Of a DNA stretch of 64,000 nt, positions 1 to 12,500 are shown in pieces. A model generated the notes under the pieces. It did no database searches and was not told the origin of the DNA. It saw only the letters and a program-made list of their open reading frames with translations. Source of the DNA: Littorina saxatilis (lineage: Eukaryota > Mollusca > Gastropoda > Littorinimorpha > Littorinidae); assembly GCF_037325665.1 (NCBI RefSeq), contig NC_090248.1, positions 17,850,580 to 17,914,579 on the forward strand, read 5' to 3'. Position 1 is the first letter of the stretch. Every line of letters begins with the position of its first letter. The position numbers and the translations under genes were made by a program.

Positions 1-452
1 ATTGTATACATATTTTGAAGTGACCTTGACCCTGAACTATGGAAGATAACTGTTTCAAACTTAAAAATTATGTGGGGCACATGTTATGCTTTCATCATGA
101 GACACATTTGGTCACATATGATCAAGGTCAAGGTCACTTTGACCCTTATGAAATGTGACCAAAATAAGGTAGTGAACCACTAAAAGTGACCATATCTCAT
201 GGTAGAAAGAGCCAATAAGCACCATTGTACTTCCTATGTCTTGAATTAACAGCTTTGTGTTGCATGACCTTGGATGACCTTGACCTTGGGTCAAGGTCAC
301 ATGTATTTTGGTAGGAAAAATGTGTAAAGCAGTTCTTAGTGTATGATGTCATTGCTAGGTTTAGTTATTTGACCTTGACCCTGAAGGTCAAGGTCATGTA
401 AAGGTCAAGGTCAAGCATGTGAGTCGTATGGGCTTTGCCCTTCTTGTTTTGC
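1..452 (+). repeat. Hairpin-ended interspersed repeat, partial, rich in AAGGTCA
   Basis: This stretch matches the reverse complement of 34530-34970 over its length and ends in the same way (gggctttgcccttcttgtt). It is cut by the left window edge. It is packed with TCAAGGTCA and its complement TGACCTTGA. No coding potential is seen. It lies in an intron of the unrecognised gene. Confidence 0.8.
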
Positions 453-582
453 CTGATATTTATTTATTGAGTTCAGTGAGAAACATTTTTAAGTGGGCTG
501 GGTTGTTTTTTTAGTACTGTATCACGAAACACTGTGATAAACGTATAACTGTTTTGACATGTTTGTGCTGTTCAACTTTCAG

Positions 583-3500
583 GGGATTCTGGTGAAACTC
601 CATCAGAATGCCAGTCATCACCAAAGGTAACTTAACATTGGTTTTTTTCCTCACATAACCTTATACCCTGTGATTTCAGTTCTCTGTGAGGATTGATTTT
701 TCCAGGTTTGACATAAGTTTGTGCAATCACTTGTATAGCTTAACCTCTGAACCGCCAACAATTTTGGTGCCAGGAAGAGTGTGACTTCGTCTACCACTTT
801 CATTACATTAATCTTAGTTGTGGGTTTTAAGGCAAAGGGAGCCACTAAAATTTAAATGTTCAATTACTTATACCATAGGCTACTGTTATACACTTATGAA
901 GTGGTAAGGCACATACGATTTCAAAATGGATAACGTTTTCAGTACCGTCACTGTCCGTTACCATGGAAACGACAATCTCCAACTGCCATAATGGGCTGCT
1001 AGGAAAACGTTTACCCCCCGCGGGTTAGGGGGAAGAATTTACCCGATGCTCCCCAGCATGTCGTAAGAGGCGACTAACGGATTCTGTTTCTCCTTTTACC
1101 CTTGTTAACTGTTTCTTGTATAGAATATAGTCAATGTTTGTAAAGATTTTAGTCAAGCAGTATGTAAGAAATGTTAAGTCCTTTGTACTGGAAACTTGCA
1201 TTCTCCCAGTAAGGTAATATATTGTACTACGTTGCAAGCCCCTGGAGCAATTTTTTGATTAGTGCTTTTGTGAACAAGAAACAATTAACAAGTGGCTCTA
1301 TCCCATCTCCCCCCCTTTCCCCGTCGCGATATAACCTTTGTGGTTGAAAACGACGTTAAACACCAAATAAAGAAAGAAAGAAAGGAAAACGTTTTTTAGC
1401 TTCCCCTTCAATCATAGGAATGTGATTTTTTGCATGTAGGATGTGAGAACTTTGTTCTTCAGTACTGGTGACAGAAAGGGGGAAAAGTGGTCAAAATTCA
1501 AATCTCTAGTTTTGTTTTTGAAATATAGCTTTTCATAAAGCAGAAATACTGTAGTATCCGATGTACAGTAGTACCTGCCATATCCGGTCACCCATTAGTC
1601 ATTGCAAAGGTGACCGCAAATATCAGGTGGCCGTTCATTACAGGCCCCCTCCTCCTCCAAAAAAACACCAAAAACACGATCAAGTTTTCATGAAGAAAAG
1701 AAAGCGATCATCCACGAGCCGCCGATTCATTGTCTCTGTTAGTTTTGCTTTCGTTTATACATCTTAATTATTTGCGTGTTTAACTCGATCGTCCTGGCTA
1801 AGCTATTGTTTCGTATGTTTCTATGTGTGTTGTTTGGATTATTATATATGTATTTGAGTGTCAGATAAACAAGTGTTTCAAACTCACATCAGCTGTGATC
1901 GATCCGGAAGTGACTGCCGTAAATGTACATGTATGCGCATGTCTGTATTTACAGTTTGCGCATGCGTAAGTGGCCGCTCCTGTCGAGTATGAGGGGCACC
2001 TTAGGGCAAAAATCAGTGACCGTTGACCGCGTCAGACAGGTTAACGGCCATTAAGAGTCAATTATAGAAGGAAAACTCATTAGTCATGGGAAAGCTGGCC
2101 GCTCCGGGCAGGTTCACGCCCACGAAAGGGCCGGAAATGGAAGGGACTACTGTACATGAGAAAGTCACTGGTTCACATGGTTCTTACATAATCTAACTTT
2201 TAAAGCTGGTTCTTGTGTGTCTGTGTGTATGTTTGTATGATGACGATAGGACTGAGACAGGAATTGCAGAGAATGTTCTTTGCCACTCGAGTCGCGTCAT
2301 AGGGTACTTTTGGAATAGCAAATTTGAAAGGATTCTTTGAAAAACGGCGGGAAAACATTATATACTCTGTGAGCTATCGAGGATCCTCCCCGTCTGGGCT
2401 GTCAAAACATGGTCCTGTTAAACGACTTTTTCAAATGGTTAACGGGGAGATACACTCGAAGCACATTTAGCGAAGTTATGTTGCCAAATCATCAAAGATC
2501 AACATTTCACTACACGGATCGATGCACACAGTCGAAATAGATGTGACTTTCACACGACCGAAGACTACTTACTATAGCAGACGACAAGATCTAAATATTT
2601 AGATCAATGAGAGCAATCCGTTGAAGAACAGTTACTCCGCTTATTCGTCTTCAGTTAAGCTTATTTCCCCTGCCATAAGTTCAGTCGCGTAGTGAAATGA
2701 ACTAGTGTCATCGGAAGATTCTTCTCAGTCAATGATCGAAGCACAGTAAGTTCTATTCTGACAAAAGTCACTTTAGGAAAACACGACCATGGACTTCCTT
2801 TACCCAAAGGTAACAATATCGACAAGAATGTACGCATTTGACATTAAATGAAACATTCATAGACAATTTCGAACTCACCAGATCTGCCAAAGAGCCTTCA
2901 TTCGTGAAAAACGATGATTTTAATCAGACAGGTATCGGAAACAACCTCTTGGTAACCTGCGTTTCTCCTTCCGAGGCGACGTGACGGCGCCACATTTGTT
3001 TGTTTATGGCTGTTTATCGTGAAACAACACAGTTGAAATTTGTGTGTAAAATATCATAAATGTGTGGCGTGTAATCTCCGAATCAGTTCGTTATCTGCGT
3101 TTCGATGGTAATTCAGTCAGAGTGGAGTTACTTTGAATTGAAGGCGAGGGTAACCTGCGTTGCATGTGCGACGGCGTGAATAAATTTGATTGCAATATTT
3201 TATACAGGAAGTAAATTTGAATGGTTCTGGCTCAGTCTTGTAGATCTGTTATGCAGTATTTTGGCATGGGTGCAACTCTTCCGTCTAGGACGGAATTTCC
3301 GTTTTTCTTAGGAGGCTGCAGACGGAAAATCCGTTTTTTTGAAAATTGTGGAGCAAGACCATTGTGTATGGGTGGGGGGTTGCTTGAGAGGTCAGCTTGA
3401 CCATGTCTGAGAGGGATGGTTGTGTAAAGGTGCCAAGAGAGAGAGGGGGAAGGGGATGTCATGTCATTCTGGTGAATGTGGCATCTTAAGTGCTATGTAT

Positions 3501-6500
3501 TTAGCCTACCTTGTATACCCCTTCAGAGACCTTCAGTGGTAGAGAAAGTTTGCATTCCTGAACTATGAACCAGTGGTATTTCGCTTCAGATACATTGAGT
3601 CCTTTAGAAAGTTAGCAACTGAAACAAGCTTGCTTGAAAATTATTTCTCTTTTAATTCAAGCTATGATTCAACAATCATTTGCGAATTTAACTCCTAAAA
3701 TGATGAATTAAAAAGCAGCATCAGAAGATTGCATGTGCATGGCAAGGGATATAACTCTGGAGGTTTCTGTTTTTGTCTAAACCTTTTTCTTTTTAACCTG
3801 AACAGTTAGCCCTTTTGAAGGTATTCAATTGAAACAAACTCAGTGACTTGAAACTTGTTTCTCATTTGGTTGAAGACAATTATTTGAGAATTTACCTCCT
3901 GCAATTATAAATTCATAAGCTTCAAGTAAAGAAGTTGTAATACAAGGGAGGTGACTGATATTTCCTGTGTTTGTCAAAACTTTTTGTAAGAATGGTGATT
4001 TTCCTTTAATTCGGTAAACATTTTTTAAATCAAAGACAAAACTAGGTGATAAAATCAATCACCTTCAAGTTTACAAGATTTTTAATTTGGGCATCTTCAA
4101 TTTAAAATTTTTGTTTTTGAAAGCAAGGAGAGGCTTCTAAAACCCTTATTCAAATGTGTTGACCTTTTGTAGACCCTCTAGCAAGCGTGATGCAACCAAA
4201 CACCTTCCAGTATAGAGGTTTTTCATGTTGTGCATCCTTCCCCCCCCCCCCCCCCCCAATTTTGTTGTTGTTGCTGTTTTCAGTTTTAAAGCCAGGAGAG
4301 GCTCAAATAGCCCCTCTTGAAATGCTAAAATTCATTTTCGGCTGGGTGGTTACAAATACCTTCAAGTTTACAAGATTGTTCATATTATGCATATCTGCAA
4401 AGCTTGTTCTTATCAGATTTAGAGTCAAAAGAGGCCACTCAAATCCTCCCTGAAATGCGAAAATTCGTTTTTGAGTGGGGGGCGCTGCCCCCCTGGGCCT
4501 CCCAGCAAGGGCGCTGCCCCTGCACCCCGCCGGAGCCTTGACGGCCCCTGGACCGCGGCCTTTTCAGTTTTTTCATTTTCCAGCAGTTGCACCCATGTTT
4601 TGGTAGTGTATCTGCTTTTCTACTATGAAGCTCATTTGGAGTGATACGCTGATCGAAGTGGGGTACCCTATGTGTGACATCAGCCGTATGCAGATTACGC
4701 CTCAGAACACTCTCACATTTCACAAAGACAACAATAATTTGCAACATTTCAAGAACTGCATCAGTTTTATTAGATACTATTTAAACAAAAACAGCAAAGA
4801 CACGACTATTATCAACAACACAGAACGGGAGGTAAGTCGGCAAAGACACTCCTAGTGTGCGTTCCCGTTTTTGGTTGCCATTTTTGCTAGCATTTTCACA
4901 GTAAATTTTAACATTTCCATATCTATTGAATGATTGTGGTATTTTTTTTTGATTGTGGCGATTCTCCTATCTCTCTGGCATGTACTGGGTGGTTTGTGAC
5001 CAGTTTCTCCCCTAGACTGTATTGAAAAATGCGTCCGTGTGAGCTGACCCCCACTTGTCACCAGTAGCAAAGAACAACTCATGTAGGAGTCCATCGTTGT
5101 GGAATGACAACAGGGATTTTTTCTAGGGTGAATAGTTCTGACAAAATATTTTTTTTAGATGATTTGTCATGTTTTGCAGCACAATTTTAATAAATATGAC
5201 CCGCCTGAACTGTTATTTATTAATTTAAAGGAAATTCCTGTTGTCATTCCACAGGTTGTCCTCTGATAAGCATGTCCCTCAAGTTTCATTGCATTCTGAA
5301 CAGATGGATTGAAAAAAAATAGTTTCCTAGAAAACAGGTCATGCAAAAACGCTGAACAGAAAAACAAGGCCGAGAACATTTCAAAGCTCTTTCATTCACC
5401 TCAAATCAATGTTACCATAGTTCAAGTACTTTTCACAGACACCTGGTAACTACAGGCTTACCTAAAACTGCCCAGCAGCATATGCTGCACCCCCTTCTAG
5501 TCTGATGAGCTCCTCATGTCTTTTGAGTTTAGCTGCACGCACAGTGTCGCGTCTCTTGTTTAGCTGATCTTTCTTGAACCTGAGGCTGCCAAGAACCCTC
5601 TTACACTCCCTAGCCTTGTTCAGTCTTTTCATGTTACAGCCTGTCGTAAAGCCGTAGAACTGTGCAGTGTTGAGAGCAGCCGCTGGTCCAAAATTGAACT
5701 CCCTAGCCCCTGTGACGACTGCAAATTTGTCCTTGGGGCAGCGAACCCAAACGCTGCTGTGGAGACACTCATTAGAGTTTTGGGTTTTTCCTGACACACA
5801 TCTCTGAAGCAGTTGATCTTCCGTCAGTCTCTGGTAAACTGGTTCTAGATGAGGATTCAGCTTCTTGAAGTTGAGAGGTGTATGGACGAGTTTTGCGTGT
5901 GGTCCTGGGGGCTTCTATGAAATGTCTTTGTGGCGAACCCACGTGGCTCCGACCGGTCCTCACGTCACGTAAGGGTGGGTAACCCAAACAGACAGTCTTT
6001 TTTTCTGGGGTTACTTCCCTTAAACTGATGGGACGTGTTTTTCAATCTCTTTGATTCTAAACTGAGTCAATGCTCATATGTGAGTTGGGTAAGTATATTA
6101 TTTAAATGAAAATTTATTATTGAAATTTTCGATTTAGCTGCCTATTGAAAAGTGGTTTGCTCCTGAGGCCTGTGAGCCTAAAATAGTAGGACAGAGTTGT
6201 GTACAGACAAGAAAAAGACAGCAGAGAGAACAAACTTCGTGCATGCAAACACAATTTGAATTTTAAATATTTATTTTATTTTATCATTGTATTATTTTAT
6301 TTTTGTGTGCAGTTGAAGCTGTCCACTCTGAAGCTAGCAACTTCCCCAATTCTTGGCATACCGACTCCGGACACACATCCCCTGCGTGACGACGATGCTG
6401 AGAGCGACCATGCATTGCACACACAGTTCATACACACTCCTGCTGTGGCTGCTGGTGAAGAAATTTGCACATTCAAAATAGTTTATTAATCTTACAAGTT

Positions 6501-9500
6501 TTGTTCATCCCAAAGTAGAGCTTGTAGTTCTAAAATAAGTTTTGAATAGTTCAAAATCATACTGATGTTTCATATTCACAGCCAGAAACTACTAAAAGTG
6601 GCTTGGGTAGTGATAAGTTGAATTTCCTATCCAGTCATAGTTTTCATTTATCTTCCATCAGTGAAAGTGGACAAGAAGAAGAGAGCCGAGCAGAGGAAAC
6701 TTAATGCTAAAGTCCCAACAACCATCGACGAGAGGATGGGGTTGACATATAACAAGGATGGACATTTCCATGCTGGTAAGTACCGTACTTTCGGGACTAT
6801 AAGGCGCTTCCTTCTATAGGGGGCAACCCCAATTTTTGAGGTAAAATAGAAAAAAAACATCACATTAGGCGCTTCCGGTCTATAAGCCGCACATCGAAGG
6901 AAGAATACAGAGTGGAAATATTTGTGCTCTGTGTGTGCGGCAAGATCAAGATCATTGTGATAGCTGGGTGGCCTTGTTTACAGACACTGACCTTCTTTCC
7001 CGGGGTCAATGCCCGAGTTTTATTTAGAGGAAATACTGGTGTGCGGTGAGATCAAAGGCAGATCCATTGCGATTCGACCTAGACACAATCATTTGTCGTA
7101 GTAAGCGTAGACATCCGGTCTGCTCCCCGCCTAATGGCCGATGTCTTCCGTCTTCGGGGGACTACGTGGGTTTAAATTTGGAGTGGTCCTTCTCCTAGAG
7201 GAGTTTCCTTGCAGGGATAGTGAGCCTCCTCTGCCCTCGTTTTAATTTTGGAGTGATCTTCTCCTAGGACAGCTGCCTTCCAGGGTTGACAAGCCTGTCC
7301 TGCCCGGCTATTTAACCCATAGTTGGGGGTTGGTTCGTGGGCACCAGGGCGTATCCACACGCCGGTGGGCCTGCATGCCACACGTCTAGGGGCCAACCTC
7401 CTCCGAGTCCTTGTAGTTCAGCCTGGGGCCTTTCGGTACCCAGTTCACGCCTGTCGCCACGATAGAGGCACTACAAAGGGCTTGCTGTGGAGAGGTTATG
7501 TACTGGCAGGAGAGACTGACGCAAGCTGCTCTCTTTTCGCGTTGTCCTGAAAAGGACGGTGCTAGCCAGCGGTGAGGGCTGAAAGCGAGAGGTGACAAGC
7601 ACAAAACACTTCGCCAACACACTAGACACATCACACAACCATTTGACAGGCATCCATTGCGATAGCTGGGTGGCCTTGTTTACAGACACTGACCTTTTTC
7701 CCGGGATCAATGACCCAGTTTTAGCTATGAGAGGTGGTTCCCTTTTCATATCCGAGAGAGGAAACTTTCCCTGCACGGGGGTCAGTGACCGAGTTTAACC
7801 TATGGGGCGGTCTGTTTGATGTCTTGAGAGGAAACTTGGCCAGGGTAGTACCTAGTAGCTGAAACATGCATTATCACACGTTGTTTGACTGGTACTCAGG
7901 CGGTCTCTTTGATGTCTGAGATGAAACTTGGCCAGGCATTTTTATTATAACAACACATAGGGCGCTTCCGTTCAATAAGCCGCAGGGGTCAAGATTGAGA
8001 AAAAAAGTTGCACCTTATAGTCCCATGGGTGCAACTCTGCCGGCTACACGCCGGCAGCCGGTTTTTGGTTTCATCGGCTGCCGATGTTTTTGTTCCAGGA
8101 GAGTTTTTTTTTGGCATTTTAAATACTAAAAAAGCTTGGACCCCAACTTTTGCCGGTTTTTGGAATTTTCCAGGTTGCACCCATGTAGTCCGTAAAATAC
8201 GGTAAATGTCTCCTGTCCAATCATAGTTAAATGACCAAACCATGCTGTTTTAGCGTCAAAAACGCTTCGAATCGTGTTCCTGCGCGACCGAACACTTCCC
8301 GATGTGTGCAGTTAGTTAGAAAACCGCTTTCTTACCGTCTTCAACAATGTTTGGTTTATTTCGGAATCTTCTAAGGCCGTAATGCGACGATTTTTGTGCC
8401 TGAAGCGACGCATTTCTTCCCCAAAACGACCCGCCATTGTGTCTCGTTTTCTTCGCGAGACTGGCGGAACTCTTGGCTTATGAATAAATTATCCGTGACG
8501 TCATACAGTGTCAAAATGGTGAGTGCTGCACCAACAAGCGTAACTGCAGACGAAATTGAACCGTACATGTTCGAACCACTCGCTTCTCTGCTAGAATCAA
8601 GCACGGAAGATGAGGAGGCCACTTCCAGCTGTGGTGAGAACAGTGACGACGAAAATTGCGACTCTGTTTGTCTCAGCGATCAAAGGTAAACACGCCCACT
8701 CTCTGTGCTGAACTTATCATCTGCTTTCGAGTCTGTGCTATTTTTTCACTCTCGTCTTTTTGCTCATGATTGTTTGTGTACTGAAATGTCAACGCACTCG
8801 CGAATAAGTGTGATATTGTGTAAGTGTTCATGCATTGCATTCACGAGTGAAAGAACAACAGCTCATCGCAGTTTTAACTGTTCTTGATTTCAGAGACTGG
8901 TGTCAGAGTGGCCACTGTACGTGCTGTACTGTGTGGGAGGGGCAGAAGAGGAGAGAGAGGAAGCTACCCTGAGGTACATTGTAGAATGAAAACTTGCAGG
9001 GGAGCAAGAATGCATCACCAGCCACGAAGGTGTACATACAACCTTTTTTGGGGTGCCTATATTTGTTTGATTTTTAAATGTATTTATTTGTTGTTGTTTT
9101 TAAAGGCTACCAAGAAAATTTAAACTGAACAACTGTTGTCATTTAAATTTGTAACACTCAGTCACATATAGTTTCACACACACAATAATTAACTCACTTG
9201 CATGCCCACAAAAGAAGTTTGCTCTTCACATTGTTCTGTTGTTGTTGTTGTTGTTGTTGTTTTTATAATGTAATCATTGTAACATCAACACTCAGTAATA
9301 ACCAATATTACAACACAATCACTTTTTCATCAGAACTCACTCACATACTATTAAACCCTGGTTTATGGACACTTGCATTTGTACTTTGCATGGGAAAGCA
9401 GCCTGAATTTCAGGTGAACTTTAATAAAAGAAGATTTAGATATATGTATGTTGCTCTAGATGCATGTTTTAATAAATAGTAATGACATTCATGAAAGTAA

Positions 9501-12500
9501 AAGGACTGTTGAAATTTGCTGTTGTAAAATGTCTGATGATTAGGGTTCTGTTGCACATTTAGTGAATTGACTGTACCAATTGCTGTTATTTACACCCAAT
9601 CAGTGCATCCACATGATATTATGTAGCTTAAATTAAAGAAAATGTTTTGATGTGTTCAGGACATACAGACAAGTTGCATACTGACTTGCCGAAAGAACAG
9701 GAAAGTTCTTCCTGCCTGTCTGGTCGCTGCCATCAGAGACCTCTTTCTGTCACAAAGCTACACAGGCTTCAAATATGTCACATAAATAAAAGGTACATTA
9801 CATCTTTCAACTGGGGGGTGTGTGTGTCGGGGGGGGGGGGGTGTGTGTATAGGTAGAATGTCAAAACTTAAGCTCGAAGTTTAAAACAAGAGAAGGAGAA
9901 AAACCTATACATGCTATCACCTGTAGATTTTCATACATGTCAAAGAAAAAATCTCGGTGAGGTAATCTTGAGTAGTAAATGTTAAAATGTCTTTGTTTAC
10001 CTTTTATTATCCAGGCTCGTGGTTCATCGGACAAGTCACTGTGAAGGCATTTCAGGAAGCTGTCTCCATGCCCCTTGTGCTGACATGGTTGTTTTCCACT
10101 TAGCCTTCACCTGTAGTTCCACTCGCCTGGACCCTCCGGTGTAGATTGGGCACAGTATTCACACTTCTTTCCAACGCCTGTTTTAGACAGAAAAAAAAAG
10201 TTACCACAATCAGCAGAACTTTCACTGGAGAATGGGCATAATTCTTTCATACTTTCTTTCTCATAGCTTATTTTTTTGTTTTTATAATCTCTTCATTACA
10301 CTAAATAACATCCATCTTAAGATCTATTTTGAGCCTTAAAGGCAGAGTAAGCCTCCCGTAAACCATCACAGATACGGTCAGGCTTTTACACACAGTACAA
10401 ACACCCTTTTATTTAAACACTCACCGATTAAGAACATCCTAGGTGCCCTCCGTAAAGAGCGAAAAATTTTCAAAGAATTTATTTTTGCGTGGTTTATCTT
10501 ACCCCTGAGCCATCGTGAACCCGTGTGATCCAGTTGCCCTTTTTCACAATGTAGTCGTCAGTTAGTTATTTGAATGCGACTCGATGTGAGCTTATTTACA
10601 ATAGCACGTTTTTATGCACGAAACAAACGGCTGTGGTTCACAAGAACTCTAGCGATGGCTTTTGACTGTTGAGAGGAACGGCGATATGCATAAACCGTCG
10701 TCTGCTACGACCCTTGCGTGACCCTGCTTCCGGGCTTTTCTTTTTTCAAACTTTCACAACTTCGAATTGTACTGATCTTGTCTTGACGAAAAAAGAATTC
10801 TTTTATGATTAAAGAATGTTTGTGTAACAAGCTGTCAATTTATTATTTAGATTTTAAAAGTTAGGTCTAGCGCAAAAACGCACCACGGTCCAAAAACATT
10901 TTGATAATCATCGATTCACGGCTATCGCCAGTTTACATCGATAGAATGAGACCCGAAGGGAAGTAACTCATGTTTGACCCGAGTTCAGGATGGGTCCAAA
11001 AAGTGTTTGAGACAATCTGCAAAATTAATTCTTTAAAAATTGCTCGCTCTTTACGTAGGGCACCTAGGATGTTCCCGTTTGGTGAGCGTTCAAATGGAAG
11101 GGTGTTTGTACTGTGTGTAAAAGCCTGACAGTATCTGTGATGGTTTACGGGAGGCTTACTGTCCGGGCGTGATTTCCGGTATCATAACAGCCGTCCAGCA
11201 CCAAAACGAGGCGCCATTGTTGTAGAAGACCAAGCCCACGAAAATAAATTCTTTGAACATTTCTCATGGAACTATGCTTGTACTGTATGTAGACGCTCGG
11301 GGAGCTCTGTGATGGTTTACGGGAGGCTTACTGTGCCTTTAATTTAAGTTGACTAGTAATGATATTAATCATAATGTAGTTATTTTTATAATGAACAAAC
11401 TAGAGTATGTATGTGGATATGTGTGTGATGGTGCTGTATGTGTGGTTTGGGTTATGTGTGTACTGATGTGTACATTTTGTGTTTTGTATGTTTTGCGAGT
11501 GCGATTTTATGTGATGCTATTCTGTACACCAGCCAAAACAAAATGTCTGGTATATTAGATAATAAACGCACCTTTAAACTTATTAGCGACTATACCCCGT
11601 CACCCGCCAGTCCTCCTCCCCCCATTACACCCTCCACTTTTAACATTGTATAAAAAATCATGTCCCAATATAGGTCCCTAGTTACCTGAGAGGACGTTAA
11701 GCCCCATAATCAACATCAACAACGTATTGAATTGAAAAGCTGGGGTTAGGAGGTCTAACTTCTTGAATTAAAGTGTTTTTTTCTCAGGTGAATGTAGTTT
11801 TTTATTTGCTTGAAATCATGGTGTATTCTGGTTGTAAGAGAAGAGTCAATTTCCTTGTAAGCCTGCAAAATTAAGATTTGTCATTTTTGAAGTACATTTT
11901 TGTAAGGGTCCAAAATAGTCCAGGATAAGGAGGAAAAACATAGGGTGGGTCAGGAAATCTGAAACATTGCATAGTTTTGTTTTGCCTATGTAGACACAAA
12001 AAGTACTTAGAGCACTTTCCCCCCCCCCCCCACCCCCCCCCCCCCACCCCCCCCCCCCCCACAAGAGAGCATAGCTTAGTTTTAATTATTTTAATGCCAC
12101 TGTTAGCAAGAGGAGTACTACAGTCAGCAATCAAACAGTGGATTTTTTCTGTAGACATTGTTATTTTTGTTTAGGTGTTTCAGTAGTTTTCTATGCGGAT
12201 AAATCATGCTGCATGATCACTAGAAACAATCCAGCTCTATAGCATGCAAGTTTTTTTTAGTTTTTTTACCATGTTACTCTGAGAGAAAGAAAAAAACCCA
12301 CAGAGATTAAGTTGAACTGGCAGTTTGACTGAAGCAGTGGTAATAACATAGAGTTGTGCTCTTCCTACAATCAATTTTGATGTGGATGATGATGTCCGTA
12401 CATGTACTTGGTTGTATTATTTTGCTAGACTATTTGTTTCTGTTAGATATATCTGCTCACAGGATTGTTGTTCATAATTTGACATTACATTTACTGCTGA

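Noticed and set aside
11871-12158. Frame rich in Gly
   Set aside because: It comes from the C-rich tract read on the - strand.
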